From Cladopsammia gracilis (taxonomy: Eukaryota > Cnidaria > Anthozoa > Scleractinia > Dendrophylliidae), in NCBI GenBank assembly GCA_022457155.1, contig JAJGOT010000022.1:1093501-1157500 (forward strand): a stretch of 64,000 bases of DNA, given 5' to 3'. The notes beneath the pieces are model-generated. The model searched no databases, was not told where the DNA came from, and worked only from the letters and a program-made list of their open reading frames with translations. Both the position numbers and the translations under genes were made by a program. How positions within the stretch are numbered: position 1 is the stretch's first letter; each line of letters starts with the position of its first letter. Positions 43,694 through 55,499 of this stretch are shown here, piece after piece.

Positions 43694-43888
43694 AACCCCG
43701 GTCCGGCTGTTCGAAAGCCGATTAACGCTAATCCCGGATTAAAAGTTAACTGAGGATTTCATTTCTCTGTTTAAAAATGTTCTCAAAAGGTCATTTGTAG
43801 CTAGTAGTCAAGACAAGCTTAAGTCGAAACTAATTCAAAATTGACGCTAGTCCTGGGTTAGCTTAATCGTACTTTGAACAATCAGGCC
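43694..43888. mobile_element. MITE inserted after the duplication
   Basis: CGGTCCGGCTGTTCGAAAGC...GCTAATCCCGGATTAAA at the left and CTAGTCCTGGGTTAGCTTAA...GAACAATCAGGCC at the right are inverted. It interrupts sequence that is continuous at ~29382 in the other block. Confidence 0.6.
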
Positions 43889-44149
43889 CTGACTGTCTGC
43901 AGATATGACGTCACATTTATATGTTTAAATCCCACTGTCTGCAGATTTGACGTCACATTATTATTATACTTAAATCCCACCGTTTGTAGATGTGAGATCG
44001 AAATTAGCTGTGTGCTCTCAGCCAATGAGAATAGAGATTGTGATCAAAATGTATAATAATTGATTTTTTTTATAACATGAGCTACTATAAGTCCCTGGTC
44101 TCAAACTAACTTTGCACCATGTAAAAAATTTTTCCTTTCCAAAACACTT

Positions 44150-44489
44150 CTAATCACGCATATCTTGCAGCGCTGTTTCATCCGAATATTCGTCTTGATT
44201 AGTTCGTATCCACATAAGATGAACATATCCATATGAATCTGGAATCTCGGACGTGAAAGTAAGCTCTAATAATGTCGATGATCTGCGGTCCCACCTCGCG
44301 TTTGGGTGTGGCTTAGGTGAAGCTGAGTTGAGCAGCTTCGAATAGGTGTCTTTAAAGCTTTTGTTTCGGAGTGTGAACAGAAAGGGATTCAATGCAGAGT
44401 TAAGGCAACCACACATAAGTAGAAACGGGAAGGCTTCTTCTGGTATAATTTTCCAACAGTAATCACACAGGCTGAGCAGAATAATGTAC
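44150..44489 (-). pseudogene. 3' fragment of a type B GPCR (TM6 end to C-tail)
   Basis: Minus strand reads IILLSLCDYCWKIIP, FPFLLMCGCLNSALNPFLFT, LRNKSFKDTYSKLLNSASPK, then RRSSTLLELTFTSEIPD to the stop, matching the gene at 29608 from about residue 267 to its end. The 5' break at 44489 joins directly to DNA that lies ~590 bp upstream of the intact gene (31338), so one deletion took the ATG and TM1-TM6. Lacks start, DRY and ligand site: non-functional. Confidence 0.9.
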
Positions 44490-44566
44490 TTTCCGCCAGA
44501 AGCTCCTAAGATAAGCTTCTGTTTTCGTTTATTCTGGACCTTTTATGTCCATGACAAGCTCTGCAC

Positions 44567-44569
<3 letters not shown>

Positions 44570-44622
<53 letters not shown>
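44570..44622. repeat. (AT)n microsatellite
   Basis: About 25 AT units. Confidence 0.95.
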
Positions 44623-44626
<4 letters not shown>

Positions 44627-45929
44627 GTATTATGTTTCTATAAATCTCTTGCAAACTTGAATCTTGCTCTATGAAGCCATTTCGCTTGCTCCTTGTGATA
44701 CTGAAATGTACTATCAGAGACTCAAAGGGTATCGTTAAAGGACTATCTATATCAAGGAAAACATCAGCGGCTTATACTTTTACCGAATATCAGCAGCGGG
44801 TTGTTTTTAGAAGCATTTTCTTTCGAAAAAATGTTTTTCATTTCGTTTCACCGGAACACTTACTGAAGTATAGAAGAAAGGAATGAAAATCTTTTTGTTT
44901 TCAGATCGGATAAGTTTACTATATTGGGTTCCTTTCTCCTTGACAATCGATGATGGCCGAGGTTGCTGGTTGGAAAAATATCAAATTTGTGAGTGGCAAG
45001 CAAACAATCACGCAGACATAACACAACAAGATCTTAAATTTTGTTTCTATTCGACTGTTAAGTATGTAGGGAGGCTATGCTAGCTTTATCAGCTGAGAAG
45101 ATGAGTGTTCTTTAATTGAAATCTGAAAACTAACAGCGTAAAGAGGCTGGAATCATAGAGGGAGTTTCAGAAAGAAGAGACAAAATGTCGCAAAGAGGCA
45201 GAAGCTCACAAGTCCCCTCACAAGGAAAGGCGGGAATTAGAGGAAAGTACGGGAGCGGGGACCGGAGAGTCGGGTTTCCTCCAATGTAACTTGACAGGAG
45301 CCGGGTAATCGGTTTCTGAACTTGACCCTGTGGTTGATGAGAAACCAATGCTCAAAAGATCAAACGACAAAGTTAAAAACTGGATGGTATTACAACAGTA
45401 TGCTATTGACGTAAATTAAAATGTTCACCATGATCAGATTCAGTCGTCTGTGACGTCACCCGTCTTCTTGTCGCCAAAAAAATGTATCTTTCTTGATTTA
45501 ACAGCTTTTTATTCCGCTTATTTTTACATTTAAAGTTAAATATATCAATCCAACCTTAATTTATATACAGTAATATTGTCTCATGCAGTTGTAACCTGAT
45601 TAAACTTAGACTTCGACAATAGCGTGAAACTACAAATAATCCGTATTAATTCTAGCGCAAGCCAAATTCTTGGGTTTTTCAGCATGGGCAACTTAAAGAA
45701 GCGTTGTCATGGGGATTTTTACTGTTTTGGATCAAAACTGCCTCTAATTAAAACTAAGTTCCTTTGTAAAACACAAAATGTTTATAGAATACTAAGAGGC
45801 GGATACCAAGACACAATTCGAAAAACTTGAAAACTGAATTAGCCCAATTTTTTCAAAATGCAATCCATTTCCATCCTGTCCATCTGCAGCCCAAGACACT
45901 TATTTTTACTCTTAGAAGACGAGTGGAAT

Positions 45930-47530
45930 AATTTACATAAATGTTAACACAATTGGGCCATTTTTGGGGGTTTCCACTTAAACTGAAATATGTCTTTTCG
46001 GCAAACAGGAAACAGAAAACCGGGAGAAACACTCCAGGGACCGGGGTTTTGTAACGCTGTTTTCCCAATTTCCACTTTCTGTCCAAGATCAACATTCAAT
46101 TGTCACATTTTGTTGGACGATTGCCTCGTCACGCAACCGGCACTTTTCTCCGGATTCATACTGTAGTGTAAACTATGGAATCGAATACCGTGTAATATAA
46201 ACGTTTAACAAATCTTAATACCCTGCATGTGACAAATCCGGTAACATTTACGAATCCGGAGACTTTTGCTCTATAGTACACTTAACCTAAGAAATGAAGT
46301 AAAAATATACCCATAAGCATAGCAGTAGTATCGAAAACTGGATTGCTTAGCAATACAGTTCTTTTCCGTTCATCTCAACGATATTTATAAACAAGTGCAA
46401 TGGTATGTAGTTTTTAAATTTGAAATAAGTCCGTTTCGCAATTTGACATCTCTAAACATTTCTTCAGAGAACATGGCGATTTCTTAAAATGATATTCGCA
46501 AACTAATTACTTTGTTGTTGTTGTTTTCATTATACAAAGATCATATACAAAAATACTAAACCATAATCGATTATATATTCAACTGGGTGACTGTTTTAAT
46601 ATGTATCGTATGGCACGGGTGTTTTGCGGGTTTAAATTGAGTTTTATAACATTGCTAAATTCCAGTATACCTGGAACCGAAAAACTAAAGGCGCAAAACA
46701 CCAAACAACAACAAACAACAACAACCGGAGTTATGAGAATTTGTTTATGTATCACAAAATAAAATTCAGTTTTGGTATTTCGGTATTACCCTTAACTTAT
46801 TTCCGAATTTTCTATTGAAACTGAATAATACCATTGGGTCACAAATGGCCTCGCTAAAATAAAACCCCATACGAGCTTTTAAAATTATTACTTTAAGCGC
46901 TTATTGAATTTAGACGAAGCTTTAAAACTAAATGAAATAACTAGGAATCCTACTCAGTTAAGAACTTCGATCAGTCAGTAATACTTAGACAACTTCACGG
47001 TTTCTGGCGCCATATTTCTTGGAGATGCAGACCGTGTTCTCAAACTACAGCAAACAGAGAGATTTTTTCAAAACGTAGGCAAAAACCTGGAGATTTTGGT
47101 TGTAGGGATCGATTTAAAACTAAAAGGCGTGGTGGTGGTGGTGCTGGTGGGGTGGGGTTGGGGGCGGGGAGGGGTTTACATCGATAACAATATATAATAA
47201 TTACGGTAAATATATGGGATATTTATCGTTTTTGAACATCTATAACTCCGTTTCTATTGTATTTTTGCTTAAACTTCTATAAACAAGGTTTTAAAAAGGA
47301 AACGTGCATGCTTTAAATGTCATTCAAATGAAATATAGAGTTGAAAATCCTACAAGAGTAGATTTGAGCGGTGTTTCTAATTACTAATTAGCAGAGCAAT
47401 TTTGATTGAATGCCCGCTTAACAAACATGCGTTTACCTTGGTTTACTGACCAATTGATTAACTAAAGGCTGTAACTGATTCTTGCTATAATGGCCAAGTG
47501 AAAAAAACGTGAAAACTTCTTATAAACAGG
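45930..47530. other. Spacer before the last receptor
   Basis: AT-rich. A G-rich GGTGGTGGTGGTGCTGGTGG tract at 47129-47175 may form G-quadruplex. No gene recognised. Confidence 0.5.
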
Positions 47531-47539
47531 AGCAGTTTT

Positions 47540-47815
47540 CAACTGAGTGTCGTTAAACTAAAGTAATTACTCTGACCAATCACAGCGCACGCAGACAATC
47601 CAATGAACTAATCAGAAGTCGTAGCAAAGCTCGTAGCAAATACATGTAGCCGGCGCCAAGCGCGGGAAAACGCGTGCAGGCAAGTCACGATTAGTTTTGG
47701 TTTTACTTCTAATTGGTTGATAAAGTGGCGCGGGATTTTGTAACCAATAACAAAAATGCAAAACCAAAGCAATTGCAAAATTACTTTCGACACTCAATTG
47801 AAAATCGCTCTAAGG
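47540..47815. repeat. 3'-flank block shared with the receptor at 21.4 kb
   Basis: GCGCCAAGCGCGGGAAAACG and CCAAT/ATTGG words in the same order as 21040-21310. Confidence 0.65.
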
Positions 47816-47867
47816 AATCTGGAGCAAAACGAAAACCAGTTAAAGGCGGTTACCCGCCCGGCTTGTT

Positions 47868-47935
47868 TTCCCGCGCTTGAGACCGGTTGTTTGTTTTCCC
47901 GCGCTTGGAAGCGGTTGCTGGTTTTCCCGCGCTCG
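47868..47935. promoter_or_regulatory. Triple E2F-like site cluster TTTTCCCGCGC
   Basis: GTTTTCCCGCGCT occurs three times within 65 bp (about 47867, 47896, 47922) as a degenerate ~28-bp tandem repeat. TTTCCCGC is the E2F consensus. A further site is in the adjacent block at ~47660. Whether it is used is unknown. Confidence 0.35.
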
Positions 47936-48112
47936 TGCATGGTCGTGCTTCACGTTCTCATTGGCTTAAGTCTACTTCATTCCAATTATTGCAAATGCGG
48001 CTAAAATGTCGTGCATAAGAGTACAGCTGAAGACGGCGGGAGTGCTTGTGTGTGCGTGGTATTGAATCTCTCTGATTCTGTGTCCGGTGTCAGTTACTAT
48101 AGTTTGAGTTCT

Positions 48113-49231
48113 TCACAACGTGGACTGCGTTTTACCTGACCAGCTATCTCGTTTTGCTTTCGCCAACTGTAGACGAACGTCGCTATCTTGCAGATCTGGG
48201 AGTTCAGAATGACAAGTGGTCTGCGTTATGGTAGAGCGGCGTCTCAAATTGCTCTTAACCCCAGGCCGAGATTTCCACGCGCGCACCAAAACCGAGTAGG
48301 TGGCTTTAAATCTACTGTTTCGAAAGGCGAAAAGAAACGGGTTGAGAGCAGAGTTAAGGTAGCCCAACATCAAAAGTAATACGCGAGCCGTATTTGGGAT
48401 TATAAGTCGACACGATTCGCAAAGATTGGCAACGATGCTCAACGTGGAGTGTGGGACCCAACAAAAGAAAAATACCGCAACAAAGATGGAGATAGTCTTG
48501 GCCGCTCGAATGTTTCTTGAATAAACCTTCTTTTCTTCGGAGGAACGCAGTGTGCGCGAAACCTCCCCATGGAACGTGTGGTGTTGAGTGCGGGCGATGA
48601 GGTAAATCTTGATGTAGATACCACAGGTGATCAGTAATGGCAGGATGAAATTAAGGCAAGAACTGAGTGTCGAGTAAATCTTGGTAAAAGGAAAGGTACA
48701 GATGCCATCCCAGACAAACTCATCATACATCCTCCACCCCATGATGGGAAGTAAAGCGAAGAGTAAGCTGTAAAGCCAGATTACAATGCTGACAATCGAC
48801 GCTCTCTTCCGTGTCATGAATCTGCTGCGACGGAAGCGATTTAGAGGATCACTGAGGGTCTTGTACCGATCCACACTGACAGCCAAAAGGGTTAAAATCG
48901 ACGTAGGCACAGTGATGAGATACACGGTTATCCACGCCTGGCACATTATTTCTCCATGGCTCCAAGCCCATTGAGTAAAAAGCCCTTCTATGTCGAATGG
49001 TACTGCTAATGTGACCGTAAGAAGATCCGAGAATGCCAACGAGAAAATGAACAGGTTTGTAGGATTACTACGGAGGTTCTTGCTGGTGATTATAGCGTAA
49101 CAAACGAGGAGGTTTCCTACAACTGCCACCGCCACGATTAATATGTGACATACCGCGACTGGATACAAGAAGGAGAGAGAGAACAACTGGGAGCTTGTTT
49201 GGCCAGATGTGGGATCAGATGTGTTGTTCAT
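48113..49231 (-). CDS. Class A GPCR, intronless, type A, full length, orphan
   Basis: 372 residues from ATG at 49231 (A at -3; the frame extends 8 codons upstream only to a TTG). MNNTSDP N-terminus with a glycosylation site, GN in TM1, LAFSDLL in TM2, TM3 MCQAWITVYLITVPTSILTL ending VDRY, ECL2 Cys in DGICTFPF, FFFCWVP in TM6, NPFLFAFRN in TM7. The tail has LRRRSTITQTT, ELPDLQDSDVRLQ and a basic end. Position 3.32 is Tyr as in the receptor at 21.4 kb, so the two probably share a ligand class. Near twin of the tail-less gene at 33.1 kb. The ligand is unknown; assignment to class A is firm. Confidence 0.92.
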   Translation of the reverse strand: MNNTSDPTSGQTSSQLFSLSFLYPVAVCHILIVAVAVVGNLLVCYAIITSKNLRSNPTNLFIFSLAFSDLLTVTLAVPFDIEGLFTQWAWSHGEIMCQAWITVYLITVPTSILTLLAVSVDRYKTLSDPLNRFRRSRFMTRKRASIVSIVIWLYSLLFALLPIMGWRMYDEFVWDGICTFPFTKIYSTLSSCLNFILPLLITCGIYIKIYLIARTQHHTFHGEVSRTLRSSEEKKVYSRNIRAAKTISIFVAVFFFCWVPHSTLSIVANLCESCRLIIPNTARVLLLMLGYLNSALNPFLFAFRNSRFKATYSVLVRAWKSRPGVKSNLRRRSTITQTTCHSELPDLQDSDVRLQLAKAKRDSWSGKTQSTL

Positions 49232-49499
49232 TGTAACTTGGTAGACGCAATTCAAAGTTTGTTATCGAAAACGCTTTGAAGTGGAATCTCGAGCCCTTAT
49301 TGTGCAATGTTTGCACTAACAGTGCTTTCTTGTGTTTGACAGGCACTTATCACGTAAATGGGAAGTCCTTTTTACACTGAGCGCATTTATCCGCAAATGG
49401 TGAGTGATTTATTTGACAAACAAGGCGCCAAGTTGATAAGTGTCGGAAAGTTAACAGTGTCCTCGATCCTCAATCAATCGCAGTTTTGAAAACTTAAAT

Positions 49500-52400
49500 G
49501 ATTAGTGTAATCCGCAGCACTTGAGATGCTCTTCCTCAATTAAGCTGAAAACAAGAATAAATAGGAAAACACTGATTAGAGGCGGCATCCATAAAGAAAA
49601 GATATTTCTAGAAATTTAGTTCAGTGAGGTGTAGGAGACACTTGCTTTGTCTTTTCTAAATTTGTCCTAGAAATACCACTTTCTGGTTTTCTCGTCAATG
49701 ATGTCAAAATGCAATAATCTTTGGATCGATTTTAGAAACGGCCGGGGAAGACTCCCCACATAATCCGTACAGGTATTTAAGAAGATTGGATACAACTTTT
49801 CTAGTAGTCCGGCTGAAATAAGGTATAGATGTGTTGCAGTTTTAGAGATTAGGTAAAAAATTAGGTAGAAAAAAATTACCTTGAAAAAACTAAAGAATTT
49901 AAGATGCAGGTCACATCCTCACCTGAATTTTATTTTAGACTGGGGTGCTTACCATTTAAACAAAAATCCCGGTAATTTCAGTTTGAAGGCAAATGAAACC
50001 GTTCATTTTCCGGAAATTTCGGTTCAGAAATTGTGGAGTACGTTCCGAGGTATTCCTTTCATCCCGGTTGGTACGAACAAACCGAAATATATCTTACCAT
50101 TTGACCATTTCTTTCGGTTCTAACCTTATAACAAGGGAAAAACAAAAACCTGAGAACGAATTGTAAATGGTGACATCTCCTTCGGCTGTTTTGGTTGGAA
50201 TGTTGATTTTGGAGAAACCCTTACCATCCAGCAACTGGTTTTATAATTACTCCAGGAGTTGGTTCAGTCTGCGCGTCGTTTGAAACCGTCAGGTTTACTA
50301 AATTTGCAGTACTTGAGCGATTTTTGTTTATAAAAGACTGTATAAAACTGCAGACGTTATTTATCTGATGAGACTTTCTTCAATATTGTAGAAAATGATA
50401 AAATCAAACTTCGTCGCTAAAAGGAACTTTACATGATTGTGATAACAATTGTATATCACTGCGGTATTATCGTTTATAGATAACATCAGCAAACTTATTT
50501 TGTTCGCGGATCGCGTACAGCTGTGAATATAGTATACAATTTCGTCTTGAAAACCAGAAATCACGCATGCGCCAGATAGATAAAATTGTAACTTTGGACG
50601 GGTGTTTCAGATCAAAGTCAGTGCCAAAAGCTAACTAAAGTAAAGACGTTTGGGTATAAATAAATACCACTGCTTACAGGTTTTGATTTTTCTTTACTAA
50701 GTATTTGAAAAAAATGTTTTGGATTGGAAATTAACTGTAGTTGATACCTATATCAGGTTTTTTCCACTATGCGAGGGTTTTAAAATAATTTGACCTTTCG
50801 TGTATTTTATGTTTTTGCATAAAAATGACTCAAACCGAAGTCAAAACATCTCGATAAATGGCGCCAGAATGATTTTAATTTACAGTCATTTCACAGCTCT
50901 AAGTTACTTCTAAATTATCCGGTTGCCTTGTTGACGTTAATAAGATGTTACGCTAGAATTTATAGCTTCAGGGGTGTATAGTTGAAGGAAAAGAACTCAA
51001 AATAAACGAAAGCAGTTCAGCATTGGAAATACTATTTGATGTGATGTTTTTCAATATCTAAGGCTTGTTTTTGTTTGTCGGTTATTTCCTAAGACTGTTT
51101 TGAAATTAATATTAACAAAAATAATTACTTTTGTCTTAAAATCTCAACATACTTAACCTAAAAGCTGTTCCTAAAATGCAATAGATTGATGTTTTAAAAA
51201 CACTTACGGAACTATGCTATTACCGTCTAAACTTCACTGAACAGATTTAAAGAGAAAAATACATTGCGTCAGACTAAACAATAATAGATATCAAATCAGG
51301 CTATTCAAACTAGCTCAAAATGAAATAGTCTCCCGTTTATAAAGCAAAAATTTGTTCTCACATACTAAAATAGGGAGGGCAACTCCCGTACAATAGTGAC
51401 AGGGTTACATGCAGTACCTTTGAGCGGTTGAAATGACTCTGGTTTTGAGTGTCTAACATAGTTGAAGCTATCATTCTTTGTTAAGTCACCAGAATCATTT
51501 AGGCCTGCACTATCACGACTGAAAGCGACTAAAAGGATTATTACACCACTGGGATGAGGCGCTAAGCTTTTCCCAGCAATTACCGACCCAGCTATACATG
51601 CAGCTAATAGTAGAGAGCTAGCGCCGATTTCACAATCTAAGAACACAGCACGCATTCATGCAATGCCCAGCACCCTTACCACAACACCACCGCTGGTTGA
51701 GATGGGCTCCAAATTATACTCCATTATCAGAATATTATATTCCCAATTTTAACTTCATTTTTCTTACTCAATAAAACGTTTCATTTCCTTTCGCCCAGCT
51801 TTTCTCGGGTCTTTCTAAATCTTACATCCTTTCGTAAATTAATCGTCCAAATTGACTCTAATATCGTCTCGATCTTTTCGCTTTAGATGAACTAAAACGG
51901 CTGCAAACCTGCTCAATTTCGTTCCCATTTTCATGACATCGCTGATCTTACAAGTTGATAGAGGCTTTGAATTTTGCCAAGCCGCGGTAAGTGATATAAA
52001 ATGCTTAAGTTTTAGATGTTATACACAGCGAAATTTTAAGCTATCCTTCCATCTCGATAAATGAAGATCAAATAAACTAGAAATTAAGAAATATGTGCAA
52101 ATAAAATTTAGTTCAACCTACAATTAAACTGACTAGTCCTGACACAATAAATTTAAAAAAAGTCCAAAGAGTTTTGGGAACTGTTTTAGTTCGTGTTGTA
52201 TTATAACATATACAGCTGAACGCTCGCCTTTCAAATATAAAATTAAATTATACAAAAAGAAGCCCTCAAACGAGAAAAAAACAAACAAACAAACAAATAG
52301 GGAAGATCGATCGCAAATAAATGTGGGAGGAAGATCATCAAAGAGCGTGCAAACTAGACCTATTTATCCCCTACACACGCAGTGAGTAGACAAGTATAAC

Positions 52401-55080
52401 CTGTTACAGCATTCTAAATCTCAGTTCAGCATCATAGAAAACTAAAGTTCACATTGAGCAGAAAATACAAATCACTCGCTTGTTAAATTGTACCTTTGAC
52501 TCACATTACCCACAATCTTGGGAGCGGATTGCCTAAGAACTCTTTCCTCAAAATGATGGCGTATCTCTGATTTTTCTTTGCTGCTTAAGCTTAACAAATT
52601 ACAGCGAACTGTTTCTTGCCTCAAGGTGAATTAAAGACCTTAAATGAGGAGGGAAAAATACCCATCTGCGGGCCAAAGCAGCGAATCTTATTAAGTCGGA
52701 GAGAGACCAACACAGGATTTTATTCAGCCGGCATTCGGATTCCTCCCCTACCGAGAATAATATCTCAAACTAATCTTCAGACTGTTTAATAACTCAAATC
52801 AATTTATTTCATATTCAATCTTTTCCATCACCATCAATCCTCGGGTCCTCTATAAGAAAGTGAAATGTTTGAGTCTGTGAATGACACCCTAAAGTTTAAA
52901 TGAAAGTTATGGAGCAGTACTTTCATTCTGTTTGGGTTTCAGATTTCACAAAAGTCAAATTTTCTTCACTTTAAAAATCATGCGTGTATGTTCAGTATTT
53001 CGTGCTGCGACATGTTAATTTTCGTTACCCTGATAATGATTTTGGGAGGGAAAAACGGAAGGAAAGTCGGTGTCGGCGTATTTGACAAACTCCAAGCTTT
53101 TAAATTAATTTTGTCGGTGTTTACATCTTGTAATAAAACATGACTTATCTCTAGAATTAGATTGAGATTTATCGCCGTTAACGAGTCGATTTGATTTTGC
53201 GAAGCTAAAATTCACAATTTTGAACTATGAAATTCCCAAGTACCGCAGGCGCGATTTAACTGAAAAAAGATTGTAATGAAAAGTTTGCACCTTTTTCCCT
53301 ATCTCTCCGTCCTGCAGCCAAACTTTGATTCATTAGTTTGTAAATGAAAGCTCAAAGTGGAGGACCACCCTGATTACAGCTAGTAAGTGGCACTTTCCTG
53401 TGAACTGGTTGGCTTTTGTTTTTTATATTATTTTGTGATATAAACTTGAATTTTTAGTTGTAATTTTCTACTGGACCATTATTATGGCAACCGTACTGGA
53501 AAACTTTTCAGGGTATTGAAACGGAGAAAACAGTGTCTAGTTCTTGGAATGAATTATAAATGGCGAACAGTTTATCAAGTAAAATAGAAAAACTGAATAT
53601 ATCTTTTTATGGTAAATTAATGAATGTTCCAGGGAAATATATCTTATCGCTTATATCATTGTTATCAGTTTAGCTAAGAACTGGTTAAATTATGAGCTCG
53701 CCATTATCAACTTGTTAATCGAATAAATGACAGTTTCAAAGCAAAGTTATTAAACGACAGCTTATTGAAGCCTGACTAGATCTTTCTGAGGGAGAAGCTG
53801 CAAAATCATTTTTTAATAAATATTGGTTCAACAATAAAAACAAAACATCTTTTAATGTCCAAGGGGGGTTTCTCGATTTTTGATAGAAAGTTCTGCCCAC
53901 TAATGCAAGCAGAATAAAAAAAGGCTTTACGTAAAAATTACGGAAAAGATCGCCATTTGAGACGAACAAATCTGTCCTCGATATTTTACCACCCCACTCT
54001 GTGGTCAAATTGTGGGGTTCTTTATACTTAAGAAATCATGTATTATACCTTAACGTAAGCGTTTGTTTGGATGAAATCTATGGAGACTACGCTCCAGGTT
54101 CTCATAAAGTGGCGAAGTGTTAAAACGCACATGAAAAGCGCGTCTCTCTTTCAAGCCACTGCGCATTTCTTTGTGTTTTATGTTTGTTTGTTTGTCTGTT
54201 TCTTTTCGCGTGGCGCGGTTTTGTAGTGGTTAGCAAATTGGATACCAAATACTCCAAATGGTCGGTGGCTCGGTGTTGTTTTCTTAGACAAGAAACTTTA
54301 CTTCATATTGTCTCTCTCCCGCCCAGGTGTATAAATGGGAACTGGCGACAAAATGCTGGGGGTAACCCTGCGATGGACATGTCAGTCTCTTTTGGCAATT
54401 GAGTTTTAAACTTTTAGAGTGATTTAAATATTACATTGTGACCGCAGAGTTTTCGAATTCACACTGACGTATTTCAAAATTAGATTGGACTTCTTTTCAA
54501 ATGGGCCTTAGATTTTGTCCTCTAGCCAATGCAAAGATACCATAATGTGATAAGTCATGGAATATTTCCATTTCGTGTCATGAATCATGCTTGCTTTTGC
54601 AGGGACGGCGGAACCGGAGGAAGCTTTAGCCCTCCACTTTCAAGCAAAAAAAGAAAGAAAAAAAAACATAACAAAAAGAAAAGAAGCGACAGTCAAGCAA
54701 GAGAAATAAAAAGCGGAAGAAACCTAACAAAACATTATTTAGTAAATAAACGTGTCAGTAAACATTTATCAGCAGACCTTTTGTAAAAAGTATAGTGTGG
54801 TAAAGCCGGGATATATGTCAAGTGATATGAATCACATAAAAAAGCTCTGCAATATTGATGTAAGCTCTTAAAACACGTCATATATATTTCATTCTGGTTA
54901 AATTTTGACGAAATATCGGTGGAGAATGCTGAAAATAGCATTTCCGAGCCCAAAACAAAATGTTTTTGGGCGAGCATGCTCCCACACCACTAGAGGTTCG
55001 CAGCTTTGGCGCTCGCTACGACAATAAATCGATTATTTTCATTTTTCACTCGTCGCCGGGTTTTTATATTTTCGAGCCAT
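49500..55080. other. Gene-poor DNA, no gene recognised
   Basis: AT-rich sequence. Short ORFs (e.g. 51365-51655 minus, 53736-54008 minus) have no recognisable domain or splice context. An ACAAACAAACAAACAA run lies near 52283. Confidence 0.5.
54600..54660 (+). repeat. Transposon terminus CAGGGACGGCGGAACCGGAG
   Basis: Same family as the minus-strand end at ~11590-11627; followed by CTTTAGCCCTCC and an A-rich tract. The basic KKRKKKKHNKKK ORF over it is low complexity. Confidence 0.4.
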
Positions 55081-55084
55081 TTAT

Positions 55085-55475
55085 ACGATAGTCATCTTGT
55101 CCCAAATCTAGGTTTTTGAAAGTATTTTTCCTAGCGAGCGGTCAGAAAAGTGTCATAAGGTGTCATATTTGCACTCGATTTGGTGCGCATTCGCACTCTA
55201 AAATGCTATATCGAATCATAAATAGAGGTAATTCAGCAAAACGTTGTGTAATACGGCTGAATATTTTTACGAGTCAGTCAGTTTATATTTTACAATGCAG
55301 CCGTATATTACACAAATTTTTCACCGGATAAATTGTTTGTTATACGACAGTCATCTTCGCATAAATTTAAACGTTTTTGAAAGTGTTTTTCCAGCGCGCG
55401 GTGAGAGGAGTGTAATATTTGCACTCCGTTTCGATGCGTATATTTGCATTCTAGAATGCTATGTCTAATCATTAA
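55085..55475. repeat. Diverged tandem duplication, ~252-bp period
   Basis: TACGATAGTCATCTTGTCCC...TTTTTGAAAGTATTTTTCC...ATATTTGCACTC...AATGCTATATC at 55085 recurs as TACGACAGTCATCTTCGCAT...TTTTTGAAAGTGTTTTTCC...ATATTTGCACTC...AATGCTATGTC at 55343. Confidence 0.75.
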
Positions 55476-55499
55476 TTGTAATATTGCATTGGTATTGAA

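Larger units (their letters stand above)
43485..49500. repeat. Segmental duplication, downstream block
   Basis: Partner of 28741-34330 with the same order of anchors. Contains a ~190-bp MITE insertion (43694-43888), an ~1.4 kb deletion at 44489/44490 that removed most of the type B gene, a long AT microsatellite, and an intact type A gene. Relative to block 1 it lacks about 440 bp corresponding to 28925-29365. Confidence 0.8.

Noticed and set aside
51365..51655. 96-residue minus-strand ORF with a hydrophobic SLLLAACIAGSVIAG stretch
   Set aside because: No homologue recognised, no supporting promoter or splice context, and codon content like the surrounding repeats.
54529..54786. Lysine-rich ORF (KKRKKKKHNKKK)
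   Set aside because: Translation of an A-rich tract next to a transposon terminus.
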